Below are positions 23,106 to 33,292 of a stretch of DNA of 64,000 bases, piece by piece. The notes beneath the pieces were generated by a model. It was not told where the DNA came from. It searched no databases and saw nothing but the letters and a program-made list of their open reading frames with translations. Source of the DNA: Hericium rajendrae (lineage: Eukaryota > Basidiomycota > Agaricomycetes > Russulales > Hericiaceae); NCBI GenBank assembly GCA_033439255.1, contig CM065886.1, forward strand, positions 1,674,001 through 1,738,000, in the 5' to 3' direction. The translations under genes were made by a program, and so were the position numbers. Each line of letters begins with the position of its first letter. Position 1 is the stretch's first letter.

Positions 23106-23873
23106 CATCAGCAAAACCCAAAATTTCTGACTAGTCTGAAGCTGTCTAATTTGGCTGATTTGTTTGAAATTTTTACATGTCTGAAGAAAGTTGCCCTCAG
23201 ACAATATTCAGATAAATTAGACACATCAGATGAAAAACAGACACAGTAAAAATTTTAGACTGTGGTTCAGAAGCATTCAGACATATCAGATATTAAAAAT
23301 AATCAGATACTCAGAGTTAAAGACAGATTCAGACTATCAGGCAAGTTTTGTTTCTTTCAGATCAATTATAACTTATATTTTTCTCAGAGATGTGGATGAT
23401 CTTATCATAAGATTTATTACTTAATTGGTGAGATACACTAAGTAACATGCATTAAGTTTATTGATAGACTGATTAATCAAAAGCCTCACTAATACTAACT
23501 TAGTAGTATTTAGAGATTTCTTTTTTTTTGCTTCAAGCTGAGACAAATATTATATTGAGATGTTAAATGTGATGTCTGCTTAGTAGTAGTACTCAGTAAT
23601 TGTAGAACTTATTACTAATACTCTGCTAGAACTAGTATTAGACTTCCAATTTGTGACAATATGAGGCTTTCAAAAAACTTGTCACTTTTAAGAAAAAAGA
23701 TCTGCTCTGAGGCACAACTTGAAAGTAGTAAGAGTACTACTAAGGAGTACTAACTTGAATATTATTAGTACTAGTAGTAATACTTAGTTTTAGTACTAGT
23801 ATTCCTATTCACTAAATTAATACTAAGTAAGAGTTGTCTGACAGTTTGATACTAAGTGGTATACAGTATAGTA

Positions 23874-24273
23874 CATCAGGAACCTTCAAAACTTTCTGTT
23901 TGACCTGCAAGGCATCTGACAGTATCTGCATGACCTGCAGCAGTTGCATCAGACACATCAGATACTCTCAGACAACATCAGCTACTCTCAGCTAGCTGCA
24001 GAATATTTGACCTTAAGATTCAAAAAAGTATCAATGCAGAATGCTCACAGACTGATCAGAACTACTCAGATTTATGTAAATTTTAGATATTGAAAACTTT
24101 GTTTGTCTAATGATTAGAGTTGGATGACTACTATATCTGCCAATAGTTATTGACTTCAAAATATAAAATCTCTGATCAAAAATTGACCTCTAATTAGAGC
24201 CTGCAGCTGGATCAGGTCTTGCAGTTGATCAGACTCTGCAGCATCCATCAGAAAGTTTTGAAGGTTCCTGATG
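23874..24273. mobile_element. CATC-F: 400-bp MITE
   Basis: CATCAGGAACCTTCAAAACT ends, inverted, with TA on both sides (23872-23873, 24274-24275). Nearly the same sequence as CATC-M and CATC-N (about 401 bp each). Confidence 0.9.
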
Positions 24274-25142
24274 TACTATGATATCAAATCTTATGTTTAA
24301 CTTCAACTTCGACTTCAAGACATAAAAATATCTTAATAGTAAAAACTTTTGATCTGATAGTCTGCAATTCAAATATATTGAGCTTAATCTAATACTACTA
24401 TAAGATTCACAGTCTAAGATTTAAATATATTCAGACATATTAAGTCTAAAAGAAATTACTACTAATTTCAAGTCTGAAAAATTTTAGAGTATCTGAAAAG
24501 ACTTAAAAAGCCTGTGTGCAGTTGAAAAAGTAGAGATTGTCTGAAAGTCTGACATTGAGGTTACTTCTAACAATTTTAAAATATCTGAATTTCTTTTTTT
24601 GCCTGATGATCTGAGATTCAAACATATTCTGACATTGTATGTCAAGTCTGAAAGAATGTAAAATCTCTGAAAAGATTTAGAGTGTCTGTGCAGTTTGAAA
24701 AATAGAAGTTATCTGAAACTCTGAAATGAAGTTCAATTCTAACATTTTGACATATCTAATCAAAAGTTGTTGTCTGATAGTCTTAGATTCAAATACATTC
24801 TGATATTACATATCAAGTCTGAAAAAATGTAGTAAAGTCTGAAGTGATTTAGTATTTCTATGCAACTTGAAAAGCAAAGCTTATCTAAAGGTCTGAAATT
24901 CAATTCAATTTCAACATTATAAGATCCTAAGCAAAGAGTATCTTTTTGATGATTTGAGATTCAAACACATTTTGACAAGGTAAGCTCAATAGCAACAGTC
25001 TCAAATTTTAGTGACAAAGCTAAACATAACAACATACCTGGCAGCAGAAAATATCACATCAATTTTATCATATAATGATAAATGACAATGATCTTTATAA
25101 CCAACACTGATCATTGTAAATACTAGTACATATAATATACAG

Positions 25143-26045
25143 AGTTAGAATGCAATTTTATGTGCATGATGATCTGAGTATTTGTTAACATAGTATGTAG
25201 AAAATGCATCTAATGACCATGTATGCTGGAAATTTGATGGAAGAAAATTATTTCCAAAGATAGGAAGTACATCAGGAACCTTGACAACTTTCTGTTTGAC
25301 CTAATAGTATCTGATAATATCTGATAGACCTGGTGCGAGTTCGATCAGACAAATCAGAGAGCATAAGATAGATATCAGAAGAGATTAGATAGTATCAGAT
25401 TCTTCTCAGCTATTTGTCAGAATTTGACCTAAAGCTTCAGATCAGATGCTATCAGATATATAAAAATTTCAAATCTTAGATATTCTATTATAATATATAA
25501 CTAGAGATAGATAACTACTATATCTGACAATAGGTGTTCACTCTCAAATATGTAAGCTCAATCAGATGTAATTATTTTAAAAGTGGTTGCAGACAGATCA
25601 GACTCTGCAGTACCAATCAGAAGTGATCAGTAGGGTTAAAAATTGTCAGATCAATCAGAAAATTGTCAACCTTCCTGATGTAAATGGGCACCACGAAGAA
25701 TTGTGTCAATATGTATCACTGAACGAACAGGTTCACCATTGTCATCTTGTTCTTGCTCTACTATCCACATTTCTGTATTTGAATCTGGCTCATCTCCAAT
25801 AGTAATAAACCATTCAACAAAAGCACAGGGATATACTGTGCCTTCATGTGAGAATGAAAAGAAAAGTAAGATCTGTGCAATATATAAACCATGCATTCCT
25901 GGCAATTCTGCATTATTGTTTACATATACACAATCATGTCTTGGACCTGAACCACGCCAAGAAGATGATGAACGGACTTGGGGGAAGAGGGTCAATGCTG
26001 TGCATGGCAAAACGATTCCTTTTATTATTATTAATGAAGGTATAT
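25143..26045 (-). pseudogene. Plavaka-type transposase, C-terminal fragment split by CATC-G
   Basis: The minus strand from about 26010 encodes GPRHDCVYVNNNAELPGMHG, LLFFSF, MWIVEQEQDDNGEPV and IDTILRGAH, parallel to GPARRDCVFVESNPDLPGMQ onward in the CATC-D transposase. After CATC-G and one TA are removed the frame runs on through LDAFSTYYVNKYSDHHA to a stop at 25143-25145. The upstream two thirds are gone. Confidence 0.85.
25270..25680. mobile_element. CATC-G: 411-bp MITE in the Plavaka pseudogene
   Basis: CATCAGGAACCTTGACAACT / AATTGTCAACCTTCCTGATG ends with TA duplication (25268-25269, 25681-25682). Removal plus one TA makes the interrupted transposase frame continuous. Confidence 0.92.
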
Positions 26046-26070
26046 AAATTACCTCACACATAGATCAGAC

Positions 26071-26393
26071 ACACCATGCCCTGCCTCTGATGTCTTATGC
26101 ATGGGCTCAGATGCTACACATGTTAGCATATGTATGGCTGATAAATGGTCATAGCTATGCACAAGCACATCAGTTAGCACACCTGTGTAGGTATGTCATG
26201 TACCTGTACCTCATGCCTTATACTTGGCATGTAGCATTGTGCTAGGGCCAGTGTCTCGTGCATACCTGCTACACCTCATGCCAGCCCACTGTGCCTCATG
26301 TTCACTGGACACACCCTATGCTGGTTCATCACATCTCGATGTACCTTGTGGATGGGCACACAAAGTATGGTCTGCCATACTTGTAATGAATAC
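26071..26393. other. Decayed GC-arm-like DNA next to copia B gag
   Basis: Phrases such as CACCTCATGCCAGCCCACTG look like the CATC-B GC arm with CpG replaced by TG/CA. The last 40 bases read VWSAI-like copia gag text continuing after the hAT insertion. Confidence 0.35.
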
Positions 26394-27239
26394 TAGGGAT
26401 GGACACGAGTCAGAGTCACCTGCAGGTCAACACAGGTAAATCCGCGAAATTTACCTGCGGGTTCCCGATCCGCGGATCCGGATCACCCGGTGGCTGAGAC
26501 CTGTCCGGATCCAGGTCAAGGTCTTGCAAAAATGCATCAACCTGCGAGTGACCCGCGGGTGACCCATAATTATAGTACTTAGTAGTAATCTGCACCCTCA
26601 TTTTATTTTGGGAAGAGCTACATGAAATATAATCTACAAATGCAAGGACTCTACTGCTACTGAACAGTCAAATATATCTACCATAACCTGGCTGCAGGTG
26701 AGGCGTAGGGATCGAGTGCGAGATGGCAGGGCCATGTGTGACGCGCGGGGTGCAAACACATGCAGGTGGGGCCGTACATCGGTGCAAGGGTGCATGCAGG
26801 CATACACATGGCGGCATGGTCGTGTTTGAGTGTGTGCGCATGCATTGGTGGACACGCAATGCGGGAGGCCATGCGCGAATGCTGGCTCACACAGCTGTGC
26901 ACATCATCTGAGAAATCTGTTTTTTATATAGCAGCAAGGCCTATTATGGGTCCTATGGGTAAGCTATAGAGGCTATGTGGCTAACCTATCTAGCTATGGA
27001 GGGCTATGAGGGCTATGATAGTCCCCATAGCATGAAGTGTCAAAGACATAGGGTAACATAGCCTTCATAGCCAGGAGTGTCACATACATAGGGCTATCAT
27101 ACTTAGTTAGGGAAGCTACATGTACTATAGCTACTATAACCACTATCATAAGTCAAGTAGGCACACAAGATATTGAGTCAAAATTGTACTATATTCATGG
27201 CTAGACTATGACAAAATAACTACGAAATCTAGGAAACTT

Positions 27240-28480
27240 GTAAGGAAAGGTCCCAAGACCTCGCACCCTCGCGCACCTTGCGTGTCGCCGGTTATTGCGT
27301 GCGTGCGATCGCGCATGGCCAAGCGCGAGTTGGCGCGGTCGTGCGTGGCCGTGTATGGGCGGAATATCGGCACGCAGGCACGGGTCGTGGGCCGTGCGCG
27401 GACTCTTGTGGGCCTGCGTATCGCGAGCTTGCGTGCGGGGGGCTGGCGCAGACGTGCCCGGGCCCTTGGTCCTCCCGCGCGCTGTTGCGGGGGCAAGCGC
27501 GCGTTCGCGGGGCCAGGCGCGGTCACATACTCATATACGAGAGCGCATGCGCGCGCTGGAGGCTGTTCGCGGCGTGCGCGTGCAGCTAGGACCTCGCGCA
27601 GGCTTGCAATCGTGCGTGGCCTGCGCGCGCTCGCGTGCGGGCATGCGTGCGCTGACGACGCCGTTCGCGCGCGCACGGCCATGTGTCGTGTCCACGAGCG
27701 CGGTGTTGAGGGCGCGGGCGTGCTGGAGCGTAAAGCTCATGAGACGGGGTCGCACGCGGGCCCGGGTCTGTTGAGGGTGCGCGGATGGGCGTGCGAGGGG
27801 CGCAAAGGGTGCGGCAGGCCGGGCAAATGACCTAGAGCCGCACCTCGTTGCTACGGCAACGAGGTGCAGCGGTAGCGGAGGTGTTGGTGTCGTTGTCGGG
27901 GAGATGGCCGTGGCGAGTGCGCGCGCAGTCGGGGCCTCGTGCGAGTTTGCACGCCGTGCGTCGCCATGCACGATCGCACGCGGGAGTGCGTGCACGCGCT
28001 GGCTAGGGCCGTCCGTTGGGGTGAGTGGCCGTGCCTAGCCACGTGTCGTGGCCGCGAGCTCGTTGTCGACGGTGGGGACGTGTTGTCGATGGCGGGGACG
28101 TGTTGGTGAGCGAAGGTGGTCAGATGGTGGACCCGCACACCCTGTTGAAGGCGTGCGCGGGCCGTTGATGAGACACGAGGTGGCGGGAGGCCGGGCGAAC
28201 GACTTCGCGCCCCGTTGCCACGGCAACGAGACACAACGACGCGGACGTGGATGCCGTCGTCGGCGAATGGGACAAAGGGAGGCTGGGGGCGTGAGCGAGG
28301 GCGTGCGGGTCCAATCGCGGGTTGTCGAGCTTGCTGGCACGCGGCCGGTTTCGTGCGCAGCTGTTGGTGAGGCGCAGAGGGCCAGGGCTGCCGGCGCCGT
28401 GTTCGACAAGCGGGCGGGACGCAGACGACGTGGCGGAGAGAAGGCGACGGGGGAGGGGAGTGAGACGTTGCGGGTGTCGA
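27240..28480 (-). ncRNA. GC-rich arm of CATC-H with GTTGC-NACG-GCAAC hairpins
   Basis: Read leftwards from the hairpin at 28517. Two inverted repeats stand out: GCACCTCGTTGC / GCAACGAGGTGC with loop TACG (27840-27867) and CGTTGC / GCAACG with loop CACG (28207-28222). A 229-codon minus frame (28540-27851) is Pro/Arg/Ser-rich, lacks domains and is not kept in other copies, so it is not called a gene. Confidence 0.4.
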
Positions 28481-28485
28481 AGAAC

Positions 28486-28720
28486 GAGAGTATCGCTCGA
28501 AAACGAGCGATACTCTCTTTATGAGTACAAACATTACCAATAGAAAGTATTTTACTTACCTATAGCAGCCCTCTTCGCCCTATCGAGACCCTCCCGCGTT
28601 CGATCCGAGGAGTGAGTGAGCAGAGGAATGGCTGAAGAACGAGGAGGGAGGAGGGTGGTAAGGATGATATGAGAGTCGAAGTTCGACGCGCCTTCGGTGC
28701 TTCAGCTACCGAACGCGCAC
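28486..28720 (-). ncRNA. GC-arm leader of CATC-H: exon, intron, hairpin
   Basis: Minus strand: a pyrimidine-rich start near 28680, then donor GTAAGTAAAAT at about 28560, then the hairpin GAGAGTATCGCTCG / CGAGCGATACTCTC (28486-28517, 14 perfect pairs, four-base loop). Same order as 3545-3729 in CATC-B and 39480-39640 in CATC-K. Confidence 0.5.
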
Positions 28721-28929
28721 GAGTTCAAACATTTCGAGGCTTTGTAAATCAAATAAATTCCTTTAAACTCTGAGAAAAAGATGGAAACCAGCTTTCATTT
28801 ATTTAATCGGATCGTATGAGACGAATATCTAACTAAGCTACGACAAGCTACGGGGAAACGAAGTGAACTTAGGAAAATCTGGCACTTAGCCTCTGACGCG
28901 AGTGCTCGGCACCGCCCGGCCCGGTCTCG

Positions 28930-29010
28930 GCAGCCACATTTGATGCTCCGATCGCCACGTCTATATAAGACGTGCGCGACGCGCTTCCTCTCTCTTCTCT
29001 TACCACTATC
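28930..29010 (+). promoter_or_regulatory. TATA promoter of CATC-H
   Basis: CCACGTCTATATAAGACG (TATATAAG 28962-28969) is followed by a CT-rich initiator and a TACCACTATCATCTCCCGTC stretch shared with CATC-B and K on their minus strands. Confidence 0.65.
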
Positions 29011-29400
29011 ATCTCCCGTCTTTCGTCGCTTTTTCTTCTCCTGCCTCAACTCTCTGATGTTCGGTAAGTTGTTATACTGTTGCTATATTGCTTCATTGTT
29101 CACTAATCCTACTGTTCTTTATAGACTTCTACATTTTCGCTTTTATTATCTTAAGTAAGTCTTATGTTTTTTTATATCTGTGTCTTGTATATTAATTTGT
29201 TGGCTTTGCCTTTAGATTATTTTCGCTTTTTCTTATCTATGTAGTAAGTCTTATCTTATCTTATTGATCTATTCTTTTATCTTTCAGTTCTATCTTATCT
29301 TATCTTTAAATCTTATCTCATCTTATCTTGTATGTTTTGTTATCTTATCTTGAAGTGTTGGTTTTTGTAGTGTAGTATAGATGTGTAGTATCTGTAACTT
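29011..29400 (+). ncRNA. Putative spliced micro-exon transcript of CATC-H
   Basis: GGTAAGT at 29060, acceptor TTATAG at about 29126, then a roughly 30-nt exon with CATTTTCGCTTTTATT (29130-29150), then AAGTAAGT, and a second TTTCGCTTTT at 29221 before another GTAAGT. The counterpart exists in CATC-B, K and L. Confidence 0.4.
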
Positions 29401-29826
29401 TGTATTAAATTAAATGTGTTACAATTAAATGTTTTTTGAAATATAATGCTTTTATTTAAATGTTTTAGATGCAATAAGATTGAAATATATAATATATATG
29501 AGTATTTAAATATATTTTAGTACTCTTAAGCAGCATACAAGACATAGGTGATATAGAGTAGATAGCAGCCCTACTAGCTAGACATGATATGATAACAGAG
29601 ATATACCACATAGCTGACATAGCTATGATAGCCATTATATGCTATAGCAGCTATGAGAGCTATGATAGCTTATAGTCTATGCTATGATAGCTATCATAGC
29701 TATCATAGCTCTATATAGATTACTTCACTACTATGGAGTAGCTATGTAGAAAAGAGGACTCCTATGGCCCTATCAGAGCTATGTAGGCTACATAGTGTCA
29801 TATACCACTGGTCTTTTTCTCAGATG
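29401..29826. repeat. Right subterminal TATAG repeats of CATC-H
   Basis: Runs of AGCTATCATAGCTATGATAGC form overlapping palindromes (29620-29710), matching the left end of CATC-B read in reverse. No gene. Confidence 0.7.
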
Positions 29827-29828
29827 AT

Positions 29829-30740
29829 GCGAGCAGCGTCGCTGGCAGCGGCGGGATCATACGGCGCATGGGATGTGATCAAGTTGGACACTGGTGTGCC
29901 CCACAGGTGGGTGTTGGTGTTGACGAATGCATGTTGACATGCAGGGGAAGTGAGCAGGGTGGGGGTCGGACTGCACGGCAACGTCGACGAGCAGCGGCGG
30001 GTGGAGTTGATGCGAAAGAAACGGGTCGTCCGCTTGGACGCTAATCGATACGATGTAGCGTACTCACCTCGTTGTGTGCCACCTCGAATCTCTCGCCGAA
30101 CGCCTCATCGCGTGACCGTCCTTGCTCCATCCTTCGAGCCATCCCAAATGCTAGCGGATGCCTGTCGGCGTCTGCATCCTAACTTCTCGCCTGCGGAGCC
30201 TTTGGCCGTCCTCGATGGCGTCCGCGAAGGTATCCAGATGAGGCATGGCCGTACCTACGCGCGCGTGCAGGAATGTGCATTAGTGCGAACGTGTGCATGT
30301 GCGCGCGTTGATGAGTCCGTATACGATGCGTGCTGGTATGCATATGTCGATGGGGATGGAGAGCGTGTATGGGAGGTGTCGAGTCGGAGGTGTCGAGTGG
30401 GAGGTGGCAGTGTCGTTGTGAGGTTGTGCACCGCGTCATCGCCTATCGAGTCTTCGACACTAGAATAAATAGCAAATTCAGTAAAAAGAATGAATACAAA
30501 TGCAAAACAAATACGAACCAAAAAAACTTACCAGCTGCTGCTGCTGGGCACGAATGGGCCACGCGGGGTGGTCTTGTCACATATGATGGTGTAAGGAATA
30601 TTTGGAACCGGGCAGTCTGGCGCAGCGTAACAATGGAAGCCAGTGTATTTTCGGCGGGTGGTCGTCGTGACCTGCTCCGACCCCCAGCTGGCATGGACGA
30701 CTCGAGTACGAGGGGCAGCGATACATTGAGGAAAATGACC
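29829..30740. other. hAT element interior, right part
   Basis: GC-rich, with open frames on both strands caused by composition. No domain recognised in the 172-codon plus frame at 29950-30468. Confidence 0.3.
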
Positions 30741-30896
30741 TGCGAGTGATCCGTGGCGCCGCAGGTACCTGACCCGCGGCTCCGGATCACCCGGTGGCTG
30801 AAACCTGCGCGGATCCAGGTCAGACCTCGCGCTGGGTCAAATACCCGCGGGTTCGGATCCGGATCACCCGCGAGTGCACTCGTGTCGGTCCCTAAT

Positions 30897-31323
30897 GAAT
30901 ACAAGGGCAAGACCAAAATGGTCCAAATCGATCTCTGGTGATGGCTCCAGGAGACACGCTGTCAACCCAGCAGTGACGTTTGTGAGCACTTCAATTTGTC
31001 ACTTTGCATGAAGGAAGAATTAGCAGGCATGGGGGCTAAACTAATTGACACCAATTTCACTGCTATAATTTTATCCTTGCTCTCCACTGACTACAATCCT
31101 GTCCTCTCAGCAATGCTCTCAGCTGCTTGTATCACTGGAAAGACCATCCTGCCAATGACCATCATTTCTCATGTCAATGAGGAATTTGATCACCATGCGA
31201 TCAAGGCCCGGCTCAACAAGGTTGATACAGTGCTCATCGTGAGATCCGATCCAAAGAAGCGTGGCACTAGCCAAGGCATGTGTGGCAACAGCAATGGCAG
31301 CAGCTCTAACACGAAGAACAATG
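30897..31323 (+). pseudogene. Ty1/copia B gag fragment
   Basis: In-frame text EYKGKTKMVQIDLW, stop (TGA 30939-30941), then WLQETRCQPSSDVCEHFN and MKEELAGMGAKLIDTNFTAI is typical copia Gag (UBN2-like). The hAT element cut it at 26394. It ends at the 7-bp repeat AACAATG (31317-31323), and the zinc-knuckle part resumes after 38049. Confidence 0.8.
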
Positions 31324-31328
31324 TCAAG

Positions 31329-31500
31329 TTACGATTCCTTAGAATCGTTTACTCTATACCGCCTTTTCATAGTGAAAACGACATGCAAACGATGACTATG
31401 CCCATTAGGCAGTTGGCTTATATAATCACACATCTTCAATCTCACGAGTTTGCAGGTTCAACTCCAGCTCTGGCCAAACTTTGTCGATTTAATGTAACTT
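31329..31500 (+). repeat. tRNA-like module, copy 2
   Basis: TTACGATTCCTTAGAATCG hairpin followed by the A-box-like and B-box-like (GGTTCAACTCC) blocks; see 22535-22715. Confidence 0.4.
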
Positions 31501-32019
31501 GATCAGTTCTTGACCAATTCACCTGTTCTCAAATGCATCTGGATCTGCTCATTTATTGCTTTCTGACAGTATTTTTTGCATCCTGATCTGTGCAGAACTC
31601 ATGGAATGCAATGAATTTCTACATTTTCCCTTTATGACACTTGAACTTGAGCTAACTCAGTGCATTCTCCACTGATTTACTTGTTCTTAAATGCATCTAA
31701 ATCTACTCACTTATAGCTTTGCTATCATATTTTATGCATCCAAATCGGTTAAGAACTTGCAGAATGCAAAGTGTTTCTTTTTTTCCTCTTTTAAAATGCT
31801 TGAACCCTAGCTAACTAGGTCAATTCCCAACCGATTTACTCGTTCTAAAGTGCATCAGAATCTACTTATTGATAGCTTTCTGACGGTACCTCATGCGTCA
31901 GGATCGGTGCAAAACTCGCAGAATGCGAATTGTTTCTGCATTTTCCCCCTAGAATGCTTGAACTCCAGCTTATTTAATCAGTACTCAGCTGATTCACTTG
32001 TTCTCAAATGCATCCTAAT
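31501..32019 (+). repeat. Decayed satellite, three units
   Basis: Same repeats as 22020-22535 in opposite orientation, about 160-bp spacing of GTTCTxAAATGCATC. Confidence 0.6.
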
Positions 32020-32200
32020 TACGATTCCTTAGAATCGTTTACTCTATACCGCCTTTTCATAGTGAAAACGACACCAAAACGATGACTATGCCCATTAGGC
32101 AGTTGGCTTATATAATCACACATCTTCAATCTGACGAGTTTGCAGGTTCAATTCCAGCTCTGGCCAGACTTTTTCTTTTACACTTTGTTTACTGTAACTT
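32020..32200 (+). repeat. tRNA-like module, copy 3
   Basis: Again begins with the ACGATTC/GAATCGT hairpin and carries GGTTCAATTCC about 140 bases later; see 22535-22715. Confidence 0.4.
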
Positions 32201-32635
32201 GGTCAGTTCTTGACCAATTCACACATTCTCAAATGCATCAGAATCTACTCATTTATCGCTTTCTAGCCATATATTATGCATCTTGATCCATGCAGATCTT
32301 GCAGAATGCAAAGCATTCCTGTATTTTTCCCCCTAGTATGCTTGATCCTCAGCTAGCTCAGTCAGTTCTTGACTGATTCACTCATTCTTAGATGTATCAG
32401 AATTTACTCATTCATTGCTTTCTAGCCATATTTTATGCATTTTGATCTGTGCAGAACTCATAGAACACGAAGTACTTCTGTATTTTTTCTCCTAGTATGC
32501 TTGATTCTTAGTTATCTCAATCAATTCTCCACCGATTTACTCGTTCTCAAGTGGATCAAATACTACTCATTTATAGCTTTCGAACCATATTTTTTGCATT
32601 TTGATCCATGCAGAACTCATAGAATGTGAAGCACT
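32201..32635 (+). repeat. Decayed satellite, further units
   Basis: Units with TTCTTGACYRATTCAC, TTTATxGCTTTC, CCATATTTTATGCAT and GCAGAACTC at about 160-bp spacing. Confidence 0.55.
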
Positions 32636-32710
32636 TCATCATGGTATAGCTGTACCATGGTTGTGATCACATGAGCACTTCACCATGGTACGGCCGTACC
32701 ATGGTGGTGA
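32636..32710. repeat. Twin palindromes with CCATGGTAC cores
   Basis: CACCATGGTACGG/CCGTACCATGGTG (32681-32706) is a perfect 26-bp palindrome. A near-copy at 32636-32662 (CATGGTATAGCTGTACCATG) lies 45 bp upstream. Each is preceded by GCACTTCA or AGCACTTCA and followed by GTGATCAYRTGA. Confidence 0.75.
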
Positions 32711-32879
32711 TCATGTGATGATTACATAATCAAAACTCGGTGGTGAAGTGTGAGTTTTCTTGAGTTTGCAAGTTCAATTCCAGTTCATGCCAGACTTTTT
32801 TGATATTTTTTAATACTAAGAATAATATAATCAATGAGCAATGAGCATTAGTACAATGTCTACTCTTATAGTATATTAT

Positions 32880-33290
32880 AAGTACAGAAATGCCTAGAAA
32901 TCTATGATTTTGAAGACTGATTATATAATCAAAATTTCAGTTTTGAAGCACCAGCAGTAAAGTCTTGCTTTCTCATGAGCTTTACATCCTGCATGCTTGT
33001 CATGTTGGCTGCAAGGCTCGACGGGTATCTCCAAGTCATCCGCTGAGTGGTTGACGGTTTGGAACCAGGAGGTACTCGACCCGGCGGCTCACCTTGGTCG
33101 TCTTGTATGTATCTCACTTGCTGAGCTGGCAGACTAATTTACTTATAGGTCTCTAAATCTAGCACCAACTAAGGTATATTAGAGCTTATCAAAATGATAT
33201 TGATAGCTGCTTCCAGATGAGGCCTTCTGAGCTATGCTAGCCTATCTGCCTAGTTGAAAATCAACCAATTATCATTATTCTAATGATCTT
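32880..33290 (-). other. Inverted copy of the 22716-23105 region
   Basis: The minus strand has CCTATAAGTAAATTAG then the frame MRYIQDDQGEPPGRVPPGS (33117-32929, 62 codons), less damaged than the other copy. Possibly the 5' end of a lost element gene; no family recognised. Confidence 0.35.
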
Positions 33291-33292
33291 GA

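Larger units (their letters stand above)
23106..26070 (-). mobile_element. CATC-E: decayed Plavaka-type element, one end lost
   Basis: Begins CATCAGCAAAACCCAAAATT after CT; the related uninterrupted text at 32885 continues past the same CT, supporting insertion here. Bases 23120-25140 are TCTGA-repeat-rich subterminal DNA (with CATC-F inside), followed by the 3' part of a transposase pseudogene on the minus strand. The right end and the 5' half of the gene are missing; 26070 is approximate. Confidence 0.65.
26905..29826 (+). mobile_element. CATC-H: intact 2.9-kb non-autonomous element
   Basis: CATCTGAGAAA at the left, TTTTTCTCAGATG at the right, AT duplicated (26903-26904, 29827-29828). It is the only uninterrupted member of this size class: left TATAG repeats (26905-27240), GC-rich arm (27240-28540), divergent promoter (about 28600-28965), micro-exon arm (28970-29400), right TATAG repeats. 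No protein is recognised. Confidence 0.92.
26394..30894. mobile_element. hAT-type element, about 1.6 kb net, holding CATC-H
   Basis: Inverted ends TAGGGATGGACACGAGT / ACTCGTGTCGGTCCCTA and an exact 8-bp duplication ATGAATAC (26386-26393, 30895-30902) identify a hAT-superfamily non-autonomous element. Subterminal repeats are GGATCACCCG/GGATCC/ACCTGCGGGT. It lies in copia gag. The interior (26600-26904, 29829-30740) is GC-rich with no recognised gene; a minus-strand donor GTAAGT near 30530 and acceptor TTCTAG near 30463 suggest splicing. Confidence 0.88.

Noticed and set aside
27206-28540. Frames of 120-230 codons in the CATC-H GC arm
   Set aside because: No domain, no agreement with the equivalent arm of other members.
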